Positions 54,525-64,000 of a stretch of 64,000 nucleotides of DNA are shown in pieces; positions within the stretch are counted from its first letter, which is position 1; the number at the start of each line of letters is the position of its first letter. The notes below the pieces were generated by a model. That model ran no database searches. It was not told where the DNA came from and saw only the letters and a program-made list of their open reading frames with translations. The stretch is taken from positions 248,001-312,000 of the forward strand of contig JAIUPT010000010.1 in the NCBI GenBank assembly GCA_022315425.1, read 5' to 3'. This DNA comes from Pseudevernia furfuracea (Eukaryota > Ascomycota > Lecanoromycetes > Lecanorales > Parmeliaceae). The translations under genes and the position numbers were made by a program.

Positions 54525-56012
54525 ATGATGCTTGGCGGTCGCAGCGTAGCCATTTTCCTCCTGCTCTGCGCCTCTCTCGTCCTCGTGCGCCTCCGCAATC
54601 ACTTCGATTCTTCGAATCTCCAACTTAAAGCCGGCGGCCAAGATAACCAAACAGGATGTTCAGGAAGACTGACACGGCTGAATGACCTGGGCATCAAATT
54701 CCCCGTCAAATATGCTCGCCGCGATATAATCATAAGAGCGAATCCAGACCTCGCCCGGACTTCTCTCACCCACATCGATGCTCCGTTACTGTCAGGTGTA
54801 CAGCTCGTTGACCCCGTCAACTCTCCCAACTTGGGGTTGGAACACTGCTCCCCTCCGCTGATATTGGAGGTACCCGCTTTCCCGAAGCAACCTACTAATG
54901 CCTCTCACATCATATTCGGCATTTCGACATACATCAAGCGCATGGACGATTCAATCCCACACCTTCAGAGATCCCTAGCTCACACTGGTACTCGGCTCAT
55001 TGTCTTGGCCGTAGATGATGGTGAGGTTACACCTGGCAGCAAAGAAATGGCAGCACTCGAAACTCGAATGCGTGGTCTTGGTATAGATGCTACGGTAGTC
55101 GGGGCACCAAAGGGTAGCTCGATGCCAGTGCGATACTTCTCTCTAGCCAAAATTATATACGAAAGGAGAAATCCTGACACTCAATGGATCTCCATTTTGG
55201 ATGACGATACCTTTCTGCCTTCAATGCACTCGTTAGTTGACACACTTGGCACCTACGATCCGTCGAAGGACTGGTATCTCGGTGCCATGTCGGAGGATTG
55301 GTGGTCAGTAATGGTCTACGGCATGATGTCTTTTGGTGGTGGGGGCACGTTTCTATCAATCCCGATAGCGGCTCAGATCAACGACAACTACGACACTTGC
55401 ATCAAAGAGTCAAACGCGAACCAGGGAGACATCAGGATCTTCCAGTGTATCACCGAACATACCACAACAAAACTCCAGCCCATAACCGGACTCCATCAAA
55501 CAGATCTCGGTGGTGACCTCTCCGGGTTTTATGAAAGCGGCCGCTTGCCGCTCTCATTACATCACTGGAAGACGGGATGGCATTTCGAGCAAAAGCCTGA
55601 ACAGAGAGTGCTGAATACGTATCCCATGGCGAATATGCATCTTGTATCCGACGTCTGTGGCGACTGCTTTCTGCAACGATGGCAGTTTGGTCCGGACACG
55701 ATTCTGAGCAACGGATTCTCGATCTCAACATACACAAATCAGAACTTCCTGGCTGAGCTTGTGAAGAATCATGACGTGGACAAGATAGAGGATACATTCA
55801 TGCCCACCCGATCCGTCAATTCGTTCATGAAAGGCTATGAGCATTCGATTGGTCCGCTGAGACCGAAGGTCGAGGGGAAGATCCAATACAAGTTTTTGGA
55901 TGCGAAGCAGGAAGATGGGGGTGTCAGACAGTACTACATCTACAGAGCCTTGGACGAGCAGCCAGATGTTGTATATGAGATTTTTTGGACAGGGGACGAG
56001 AATCGTGTCTGA
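54525..56012 (+). CDS. Fringe-like glycosyltransferase, family 31 (DUF604-like), type II membrane protein
   Basis: 495 residues, no intron. An N-terminal anchor (VAIFLLLCASLVLV) directly follows the start. The catalytic domain opens with IIFGISTYIKRMDDSIPHL, has WISILDDDTFLPSM (the DDD metal/nucleotide-sugar motif, near residue 225) and FGGGGTFLS, then LHHWKTGWHFEQ. These are marks of fringe/beta-3-glycosyltransferase-like fungal proteins, retained in the Golgi and transferring sugar from a UDP donor. Acceptor and sugar unknown. An out-of-frame ATG at 54458 precedes the start. Confidence 0.88.
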   Translation: MMLGGRSVAIFLLLCASLVLVRLRNHFDSSNLQLKAGGQDNQTGCSGRLTRLNDLGIKFPVKYARRDIIIRANPDLARTSLTHIDAPLLSGVQLVDPVNSPNLGLEHCSPPLILEVPAFPKQPTNASHIIFGISTYIKRMDDSIPHLQRSLAHTGTRLIVLAVDDGEVTPGSKEMAALETRMRGLGIDATVVGAPKGSSMPVRYFSLAKIIYERRNPDTQWISILDDDTFLPSMHSLVDTLGTYDPSKDWYLGAMSEDWWSVMVYGMMSFGGGGTFLSIPIAAQINDNYDTCIKESNANQGDIRIFQCITEHTTTKLQPITGLHQTDLGGDLSGFYESGRLPLSLHHWKTGWHFEQKPEQRVLNTYPMANMHLVSDVCGDCFLQRWQFGPDTILSNGFSISTYTNQNFLAELVKNHDVDKIEDTFMPTRSVNSFMKGYEHSIGPLRPKVEGKIQYKFLDAKQEDGGVRQYYIYRALDEQPDVVYEIFWTGDENRV

Positions 56013-57107
56013 GCAAGATCTATCTGTCTCGAAGCAAGTCATGCTTCACGCCGTTGAATCAAGCTTTGCCAAGTCGGAAGGTGGACCACGAGTTGCCGAT
56101 TCTTGTTCCTTGCCGCCAAGCTTTGCGGACGAGAAGAAAAGCCGACGAGCCTTACGCACCACAAGGGTGCGCCACCTCATGTCTTTGAATCTGTTGTTTT
56201 TTTTGAGTCGTGGATCGGATCCTCTCAAAAAAGCATTCGCTAGCCAGCTCTCAACCAAGGCTACCCAAGAGATGATCAGGCAGCAATCGCTGTCGATGTC
56301 GAGAATGCTGCAAGAACGAGATCGCACTAGATGCTTAGAAAGGAAGGTCCTTTGTCCGAGGTTGTGGCAGAATCCGGTTAAGAACGCTCGCAAAAAGTTC
56401 GGTGCCAACGTAACATGACGACGGAGTTGCTGGAATCATCCCAAGACACCTTGCGTCGGATTTTGGGGGTTTTGGTAGTATCGCCGGGCTCTGTTCGGAC
56501 ATAGATTCCATTCGTGTATAGAACCTTTTCATTGAAGGTGGCCGCTGCTGACTGTGTATCATTGGGTATGACTCCAATGAAATAAACCAATGCTCTCTTC
56601 ACAAGCCACCATGCATTCTCAGCCTCGTGGACAGCGACAGAGTCCTCGTACTCTAATAAGCCTGGCAAGAACGAAGAGCCAAGCTCAGGGAGTGTGGCAG
56701 TGACTCTGGCGGCAAGACCAGGCTTTCAGCGAGGCCTCCAATTCTCCAAGACTCCCAATAATTGTGCAGTTGTGCAGTTAAGCATCCTTGATGGCAATGC
56801 AAGACCTGCATAATATCTCGACTCCGCCTTCTCCGCTCACTGACCGGCCATCGGATAAGAGCGGCTCAGCGGCAGCCATATTCGGAAATTCCCTATTCGC
56901 TCAACGTCATCGGCCCGCGCTAGGTTTAGCGTCAGCCCTATCAGCAACTGCGCCTGCTTTGCTAATAAGCCGTGACTCGAAGAACTTCAGCCTTCTATCT
57001 CTTTCTACAAAGCTCACATCAAATCTGCCTGAAAAATATTCCACACCTCTCACAACACCAGAAGCAACAAAATCCTCAACAAACAAACTCGAACATCACA
57101 CACCACC
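56013..57107. other. Intergenic region with a possible gene relic
   Basis: A minus-strand frame from about 56720 to 56378 has coding character (LPELGSSFLPGLLEYED, NAWWLVKRALVYFIGV) but no start or known domain; it may be a relic. The remainder is non-coding. The C/A-rich stretch 57030-57107 is the leader of the next gene. Confidence 0.3.
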
Positions 57108-57911
57108 ATGGGAGATCCCTACCGCCAAAACCCCGCCTACGACTACCCCTCCACCACCACCACCCACGCCCCTTACAACCCCTCCCAATACGCGCCCCCG
57201 GCATCAGACCAGTACGCCGGCGCCCTGACCACCCGCCACGGGTCCACCTCCAGCACCTACTACCCCTCCCAATCCAACACGCAACTCTCACAATCCACCT
57301 ACCGCCCCTCCGACTCCGACTACCTGGACCCCAACCGGCCCCGCAGCAGCGGCCACCGCCACGGCCACAAATCCCGCGACCACTCCCGCCACGGCCGAGA
57401 CGCCGACCGTGACTACGACGACGACGACCGCCGCCGCGGCCACGGTCGCGACCGGAGTCGCTCCAAGAGCCGCGGCGCGGAATGGGGCGCCACGCTCGCG
57501 GGCGCCGCCGCCGGCGGCCTGCTCGGCCATAAAGCGGGGCATGGTGCGAACCTGGGCACTGTGGGGGGGATCATCGCGGGCGCGGTCGGGGCGCACGAGT
57601 TGGAGCGCGGGTATGAGAAGAGGAGGGAGAAGAAGCGGCTGGAGGATCCGTATGCGGCGGACGAGGGTTCGGGCCACGGTCATCATCGGCGGAGGCGGTC
57701 GAGTGGGGGGTTTTTGGGCGGGGTGAAGGAGAAGGTGGAGGGGTTTTTGAACCCCGAGGGCTCCGGGGGGAGGGAGAGGCGGGGGAAGAGGAGTGTGTCC
57801 GAGGCGGGGAGGAGGAGGGGGGGGGATAGTGAGGAGGAGGATGAGTATGAGGACAGGTATGAGAGGAGGAGGGAGAGGGGGGGGAGGGGGGCGAGGGATG
57901 AGTACTATTGA
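57108..57911 (+). CDS. Glycine-zipper protein with disordered charged flanks
   Basis: 267 residues from an ATG in strong context (CACCATGGG). The N-terminus is Tyr/Pro/Ser/Thr-rich, followed by a His/Arg/Asp region (GHRHGHKSRDHSRHGR, DRDYDDDDRRRG). Residues 125-165 hold a glycine zipper (GATLAGAAAGGLLGHKAG, then GTVGGIIAGAVGAHELERGYE), a motif that packs two membrane or amphipathic helices. The C-terminus is Arg/Glu/Gly-rich. Such proteins are common in ascomycetes and have been tied loosely to membranes or stress; no activity is assigned. GC content is very high. Conserved style, unlike the array members further left. Confidence 0.82.
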   Translation: MGDPYRQNPAYDYPSTTTTHAPYNPSQYAPPASDQYAGALTTRHGSTSSTYYPSQSNTQLSQSTYRPSDSDYLDPNRPRSSGHRHGHKSRDHSRHGRDADRDYDDDDRRRGHGRDRSRSKSRGAEWGATLAGAAAGGLLGHKAGHGANLGTVGGIIAGAVGAHELERGYEKRREKKRLEDPYAADEGSGHGHHRRRRSSGGFLGGVKEKVEGFLNPEGSGGRERRGKRSVSEAGRRRGGDSEEEDEYEDRYERRRERGGRGARDEYY

Positions 57912-58798
57912 GTGGAGGGTGTGGATGGGTGCTTGGGAGTGGTGTGGGGAGGAATGAGTTTGAGGGGGCAGCTCGTCATGATGATGATGACGATGATGAT
58001 GTATCATGACACGACCTTTCCATTTTCCATAGTATAAAGAGATGGATGATAATGAACTCAGGGAGACCCTTTAGTTTTGATGGATGAATGAAATTTCCCT
58101 GTGACACTACACTTCACGCGCGCGGTGCATTATTAAGCAAAGGAAACCGTTGCAGTTTCTTTCGATCCATTCTCTCAAGAAAGAACCTTTATTACTCAGT
58201 GGCATCTCTCTCGAATCTCGGGGCAAACTTCTTTCACCTATCCAGACTTTTTGGGAACACAAGCGGGGCGTCTAAGTAATGGGGGGGTCTCAATATTGTT
58301 GTGACGTGTGAGGAAGAAGAATCAAAGGATGTTGCATAGACTGACAGCTATGACAGAGTTGACACGGTCAGGACATGGGAGAGGGAGAGGGAGAAGTTTT
58401 CGACGAGGAATATTCGTGGTGAGTGAAGACTTGAGTCGGGGATGCGCCAGGGGCAGATGCCGGACATACTCAAGGTAGGTCAGAGAGAGAGGTGAGCGGC
58501 ACTTGATGATGACCACACCTACCTAAGGTACTTATAAAAAGGCCAACCTTTGTTTTACCTTGGAAACTTCAGTCATGAGAGAGCATAAGTAAGTAACACC
58601 GCACCACTATCTATCTACACACCACCGCCCGCTTGAACCCCCGGTCCACTTCTCCAACCACCCCCTCACCACCACCGACACGTACCCTTCAGCGCGATAA
58701 ACATCCGGAGCGCCACACAAAGCCGGCGCTCTCCCCCCCCGCGCGCGCCATCCTAGCGTCGAACGTCTGAAATCCCACTCCCGCTCCGGTCCTCGTCG
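57912..58798. other. Intergenic region
   Basis: No gene supported. ATGATG repeats occur near 57976-57998, and the right end is C-rich. Confidence 0.45.
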
Positions 58799-61700
58799 TC
58801 ATTCTCGCGTGCTACCGTCGTCGGCGGCTCGATCCTGAGTCTTTGCCCAGAATTCCAGCAACTGGACCGACGGTTCCTTCCCCTCGGCGTCTCGGTCGCC
58901 ATCGCGATACTCGCGCAAGCGCCGTAACCAGGTTTCCGGGGCCACCGTCTTCTCGAGGCGGAAGCCGTCGGCGGCAGCAGCGCGCAAGGCGGGGAGAAAG
59001 GTTTCGGTCCATGCGAACGTGTTGCGGCTTGACCGGGTTGAAGACGTGGGGATCGGGGGAAGAGGGACGGGGACGGGGAGTGGGGGGGGGGCGGAAGCAG
59101 CATCGTGGTTTCCACCATCAGTCTCACGCGTTGTCGTTTGGTGCTTCCCTCGCCAAGACGCGCGATATCCAGCACGCTTCTCGCGACCGTATCGACCGGC
59201 AGCCAGGCACGGCGTTTCGTTCGGCGCCGGCAGCGCACACCGGTCGCCACCGCAGATCGTAGCCATGTAGCGGAAACGGGCATCGCTGTCATTCCACGGG
59301 CCGTGATGCAGCGTGTCACCGATGATCTGTCCGGTGCGGAGAGTTGACGCTTTTGCCCCCGGCGGACTCGACGGCTTTCTGGATGGTTTTCTCGGCGACG
59401 AGTTTCGAGCGGCCGTAGCCCGTGTCTGCGGCGTAGGTGAGGGACGCCAGCGGCGCTTCGGGGACGGGGGATGGGGAAAGGGAGGCCGCGGGGATGGGGG
59501 CGCAGAAGATGAGATGGGCGGGTTTGGGGGTGTGGGTCGATAGCGACACTCGGAGGGAGGCGATGGAGAGTGCTGATATGGTTGCTCAAACGAGGAAAGG
59601 GGGAGATTGAAGTTCACGGGCCAGGCGCAGTGGATGATGTGGGTCAGTGGAGTGCAGTAGGGTTCCTCTCCGAGGAATGATGGGGCGAGGTGGGGGGATA
59701 GAGTCGACGTGAATGGCGTGGATTCTGTTGTGATCGTGTTTGTGAGCGCCAGGGAAGCGGCGGCTAGTGAAAGACGAGAGAGAAGACGGTCGAGGGCTCC
59801 TTTAGGCTTTGGGTGATGAGGCGCGGACTGGGCAGTATATACGTGCCACTGACCGGTTCTGGAGTAGTCGAGCTAAAATGCAGGAGCCGAGGAAACCGGT
59901 AGCCCCGGTCAACAAGACGGACCTTTTCTTCAGGAGAAGAGCCCTGAGAGACGTGCTTGTCAAAGTTGGAGTGGTTTTCGATTGTGTCGGCCATATCAGA
60001 AGAGTTGCTTGTCTTTTCGATCCTCCGTTAGGGTTCTTGTCTGGATGTTACGGAGATACAGAGCCAGCCGCTCAACGTTCTGGAACTCGTACACGACATC
60101 CGTGCTTAGGTTCTTTCTGTTCAGAAAACAATTCTCCTTTGATGATGTTGAGCATGCGTGCCGCTTGAAGGCTATCGACTCCTGCAGCAAAGAAACCTTC
60201 TTCAGTATCCCTCAGAGGTATATCCAGTCTTTCCTTGAAAACGTGTAGAAGCCAGCGCTTGAGGTCCTCAATTTCAGGCCTTGACGTGCCTTCGCCCGAC
60301 TTTCCTAATCTCTCATACAGAGCCGATATCTCAAGGGCGAAATCCTCATATACGCGAGCCCGGATAACAGTTCCTTTGTCGGTCTGCGGATATTCCTTAG
60401 TGACTGGCAGGGTTATGATCATTTGCTGTGCCAATTTGTCAAAAACCTTCTGCCTTGCTCTTGGCATCTTCCACGGCAGCCCAGATTGCGTCGATAAAAT
60501 CGCTATCTGAAAGGTGCTCGGACTCAAGACTTCGGAACAGAAGGAGACCTGGCGTAGCTCTACCAATCCCAAATAGAATTGCTTCTCGGATTCTACGGTC
60601 TTGTCTAATTCGATCTTTCATGGACAGAGGTAGAACCTTTTCTCCATTCACCAGAGTCACGCGGTCATTCAAACGGTTAACATACTTCCATGAATCTGAT
60701 ATGGCTATGTGGGCCATAAAGAGATCCTTGGTGTGGTAAGTCTTTGGGGGGTCGGTTGAGTTGGAGGTTATCTTCGATTTGAGGCCATCAAGGATGACCA
60801 GCTCGCAGACTCCGCCGCCAACTGGTTTCATCCATGTATACGGCTTCACGAACGGGATTATACGAAGGTAATTCCAAGGCTCGTCATCGTCTCGACGGTC
60901 GCTTTGCAGTGCCGCACCTGCTTCTGTTCTGCTTCTGTCAACACGGTGACCCAAAATCGGATTGAAGTCGAACACATACAGTCCGAAACTGCTCACCAAA
61001 GTAACACCACTGGCTGATAAATAGTCTCCCGGCTCATCAGGGCAAGCAGAACCTGCATACGAAGCCAACTGGCACTTTCGGAGCGCATCAATCCCACTTT
61101 GAACTCTCCGATAGTAATTTGAGACCACAAGGCACAGTGAGGAGAAGCCCGGGGTGCACCGCTTCGAGAGCAGCGGTAAGATTCGTACCTGTAAGTGGCA
61201 ACGAAGCATTGTAGATTGAGCAGGTTTTCCGCTGGTACACAGCTCTATATAGAGACGAATGTGCATGCATGTGATATAGTGGGAGAGTCAGAAAACATTT
61301 CAAGGGGAAACCCATCGAAAAATTATGTAGACAGGCAGCATGAGTGAGACGAATGCCTTTAGGAAGTCCAGTGGAACCCGAAGAGTGCATGATAAACGTG
61401 GCGTTTCGACCCAATGAAGTCTCCCTGTGCTCTGCAGAGCGATTGCATCCACTTGAACGATCGATCGCAACGTCGTCTATGGATTCGATCGACAGCAAGT
61501 TTATCTGCCGTTTTGGTCTAATCCGATCAACTGTTGGGTTCAGATTCGTTGCAGTGACTAAGGTGTCGCACCGAGTCTCCTCAAGTAGCGATTGGTGGGC
61601 ACGTGCTGGTAAGCGCGGTGAGAAGGATGAGCACGGTATATGCCAAGTCTACTCAAAGCAAAACATGGTTATGACGTCCTCGAAGTTGGACGGCCCGAGC

Positions 61701-61951
61701 AATCCTGTCACCGAGGGCGCCCCGTCGACCCCGGTCTGCCGGGTCAATCCCCTGTTAAGGAGCGCCTCCGCTGCATTGGATACAAAAGGGTTGATCCTAC
61801 CCGCAGAAAACCTCTCGTAGCCGGAGAGACCTCTTTCTGCCTGGGGACACGTTATGAGGACAACTTTGTCGTCTTCTTCAGCTGTTTGGTGGATCAAGTC
61901 ATCCACAATGACTAGATCATTTGGCTTTGAGTGAACATTGTTGACAGCCAA
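58799..61951 (-). pseudogene. Decayed NRPS-like adenylate-forming reductase (A-T-R)
   Basis: Read on the minus strand from an ATG at 61951, the three domains appear in the right order in many frames. Adenylation: GAPSVTGLLGPSNFEDV, then FIMHSSGSTGLPKGIRLTH (61390-61340), CQLASYAGSACPDEPGD, EPWNYLR, TKDLFMAH and LVNGEKVLPL. Carrier: FFAAGVDSLQAARM with the phosphopantetheine Ser. Reductase: LLTGATGFLGSCILARLL (about 59925), IIHCAWPVNFNL, TGYGRSKLVAEK, GQIIGDTLHHGPWNDSD and a C-terminal LRRLREYRDGD. At least eight frame changes separate these pieces, with one likely true intron of 45 nt in the adenylation part (GTATGT..GACAG). Intact relatives activate a carboxylic acid, hold it as a thioester and reduce it to an aldehyde. 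This copy is dead as assembled. Confidence 0.85.
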
Positions 61952-62056
61952 TCACTGCTGAATTGCCGACTTGACGGGCTTGGCACCCAATCGTTGACTA
62001 ACGTCTTCGTCCTCTACAGATTCAGGAAATTGAGCTGGGTCTTTGGTGGCTCGTAC

Positions 62057-62480
62057 CTATATGAATAGACTGAAAATGTCGGAAGGATTGATGTTTCTAA
62101 AGAGTAAGGGGCTGGGGAAAGGCTCATGCAGGAAGAACAAGTCGGTGATAGTACTTGCGCCTAGTATGGATGGTACAGAGCCAAACATACCCGCGAAAAG
62201 TCGGGTTATGACGAAGGGGTTGTACTGATTCGAATGGGTCATAGAGGCCGCCCAGATGTTGCACGCCACAGCTCCAACAAGACTCCACCAGATGGTCGAG
62301 TATCTATCGAAAATCCTTGTGAGAGGCACAAAGAAGAGCGGTCCAAAGGCAAGACCAGCTACCGCTGCAGATATCTACAGAATCTGGTTAGCTGTCCGTG
62401 GCGGACATCGTCCCATCGATTAATTAATCAGGAAGAGACTTACTGAGTAGGACATCGCGACCGGCGATTTGCGATAGAGT
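62057..62480 (-). pseudogene. MFS transporter fragment
   Basis: On the minus strand, PVAMSYS precedes a 69-nt intron-like gap (62443-62375, GTAAGT..CTGTAG, branch GCTAAC), then AVAGLAFGPLFFVPLTRIFDRY and NPFVITRLFAGMFGSVPSILGASTITDLFFLHE. These match the second to fourth helices of a major facilitator drug/sugar transporter. The frame then loses similarity and stops at 62057; the rest of the protein and its N-terminus are absent. It lies just upstream, same strand, of the dead reductase and may have been its exporter. Confidence 0.7.
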
Positions 62481-63127
62481 TACCCTTGAACTTCAAAACC
62501 CAACTGGTAGACAAACGAACTCGCTGTCCCGGCGGAAGGCGGCGAGACATTAAAGTGTCAATTCGTTCGATGAAACCGATTTCAGGGCCGCAATCCCATC
62601 AAACTCGAAACTCGGCACTTTGGAAGAAAGATCCGCTCAAGGTCTCCGGACCTTTTTGGTGATGGTGTGAGATATTTTGGAGCGGAATCCTGCATGGAAA
62701 GCTTACGGCTACTAGCCGTGTGCATTAGTTTCATGCGTCTCGATCAAATCACCTTCGCTCACAGCTCACGGTTATGTAATTCCAAATTCTTCGAAAAGGA
62801 CACCGACTTTGCTTCCAGACTAGGTACTTTGCTCAGGCCGTCTTGTACGTACCCTTCATGAAGGCCAAGCGTTCTGTACGCACTTATGGCCGAAAGAACG
62901 GAGATCGACCCTGGACTCCAATCAACAAGAAATGTGAGATGGCGGTGTAGCGGAGTTTGCCATCCATGGGTGAAAAAACCAGAGGGCAGGAGAACATGTT
63001 GTCTTGGTTTAAATTATGGCTACCCCCTGAAGTAATCGTGCTGCACCCTTTGCTCGCCAGCTCGCTGATAGAGGCTCCGCTCGTCTTCTGAAGTTTACCG
63101 TTCTCATCGGGAACTAGACAGATTAGA
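62481..63127. other. Intergenic region between divergent loci
   Basis: No gene or repeat recognised; promoter of the rhodopsin-like gene should be here. Confidence 0.4.
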
Positions 63128-64000
63128 ATGCCTCAGGATGTCCCTATCATCATGGCCCGGGGTGCCAATGGCATTGGAGGCCTTAACAGCCGTCAGGTTC
63201 AGATTGTTTCTGTAACTTCGATGCTGATTTTTCTTTCTACACTCGCTGTTGCTCTCCGCTTCATTTCTCGACGAATATCGACAAGGTGTATTTGTATGGA
63301 CGATTATGTGATTCTCTTTGCTCTGGTAAGATGAATAGCCTTTACGCTAGATCGCAGAGAGTTGATTTCTGTTCAGTTGCTTTCATACGGAGGTTGCGTT
63401 TGCCAATTTGTCGGTGAGTGGAAGCAACCTCGCGGCCAATGTCAACGAAAGACAGCTGATCACGGCTTGTTAAGGAGTTCATTACGGCCTTGGGCAGCAC
63501 ATCGGCGAAGTTGACAAACAAAACGAAGTCACATATCTTATTGTGAGTCTGTTCGACCACTGCCGACTCAAGTTTTGGGACCTGCTGACTTACACGTGGT
63601 AGACATTATACATACTGCAGTTATTCTGGAACACGACCCTGCCTGCCATCAAACTATCCATCTTGCTATTCTATCGCCGCCTCTTCCCCGTGCGACGTCT
63701 ACTTGTTGCTTCCTTCATTATTGGCGCCATCGTGCTTGCCTGGTACATCGCTATACAGATTACCGCTATCTTTCAGTGCTTGCCAATACACTACTACTGG
63801 CGGCGAGTTGGCCAGGGCCATTGCATCCAAACCACCAACTTCTACATCATACTTGCCTCTGTGAACTTCGCTACCGATGTCGCCGTTTTGATTCTGCCCA
63901 TTCCATTCATTTGGCAGATACAAATCCAAAAGAGCAAAAAACTTTCGCTCTCTGTAGTGTTCCTGCTTGGTTCAATGTACGCTATGCACTCCAATGCATC
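63128..64000 (+). CDS. Rhodopsin-like integral membrane protein, 3' end outside the window
   Basis: Four exons are visible: 63128-63325, 63377-63413, 63475-63542 and 63603 to the edge, across introns of 51, 61 and 60 nt (GTAAGA..TTCAG, GTGAGT..TTAAG, GTGAGT..GGTAG with CTGAC branch). An in-frame ATG at 63152 (MARGANGIGGL) is an alternative start. Joined, they read FALLLSYGGCVCQFV, GVHYGLGQHIGEVD, TYLI, TLYILQLFWNTTLPAIKLSILLFYRR and INFATDVAVLILPIP-like (NFATDVAVLILPIP) blocks, with five membrane spans so far. HYGLGQH and the KLSILLFYRR/LFP stretch mark the large fungal rhodopsin-like (PTH11-related) membrane family, often with roles in signalling, mostly uncharacterised. About 233 residues are present. 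Confidence 0.88.

Noticed and set aside
57288..58007. 239-codon minus-strand Pro/His/Val-rich frame
   Set aside because: Antisense shadow of the glycine-zipper gene, which has the start context and zipper motif.
58843..59347. Plus-strand frames of 80-139 codons
   Set aside because: They are complements of the reductase relic, whose domain order is clear on the minus strand.
1..64000. CRISPR arrays, rRNA and tRNA genes, retroviral-type LTR elements
   Set aside because: None seen: no regular spacer arrays, no rRNA-like sequence, no foldable tRNA with both promoter boxes, and no LTR pair or reverse transcriptase motif.

Overview
The window is nuclear DNA of a filamentous ascomycete (Pezizomycotina). 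The evidence is short spliceosomal introns of about 45-95 nt with GT..AG ends and CTAAC/CTGAC-like branch sites, HET-domain proteins, a rhodopsin-like fungal membrane protein, a kinase/pseudokinase protein, fringe-like and family-8 glycosyltransferases, and the relic of an NRPS-like adenylate-forming reductase. A leotiomycete such as a member of the Helotiales is my guess from protein style; the sequence does not prove it.

Layout. 1-15.6 kb is a self/non-self-recognition style block: two tandem HET-domain paralogues (the first cut by the window edge), a decayed DnaJ gene, a large kinase plus pseudokinase protein, and a kinase and TPR pair that may be one gene. 16.1-16.8 kb holds two abutting inverted-repeat elements. 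17.5 kb is a Golgi-type GT8 gene. 19.9-21 kb is extremely GC-rich and low in complexity.

21.9-45.9 kb is dominated by genes for intrinsically disordered, charged Arg/Asp/Glu/Gly-rich proteins: seven clear genes and one member killed by in-frame stops. Among them sit a three-exon small secreted eight-cysteine protein, a multi-pass membrane protein, an amidohydrolase pseudogene and a BIR-domain protein whose second half resembles a retrotransposon Gag domain. 46.3-47.6 kb encodes a secreted protein with five regularly spaced copies of an NRIDA-centred motif.

49-58 kb returns to recognisable genes: a Baeyer-Villiger type flavin monooxygenase, a sirtuin of the Hst3/Hst4 type, a fringe-like GT31 glycosyltransferase and a glycine-zipper protein. 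58.8-62.5 kb is the wreck of an A-T-R NRPS-like reductase and an adjoining MFS transporter, a likely dead small metabolite locus. A rhodopsin-like membrane protein runs off the right edge.

Overall this looks like an accessory chromosomal region: lineage-specific proteins, gene duplication, four or five pseudogenes and short repeats. The strongest candidates for something undescribed are the BIR-Gag fusion, the NRIDA-repeat secreted protein and the array of disordered-protein genes. All homology statements are from motif recognition by eye; no database search was run.
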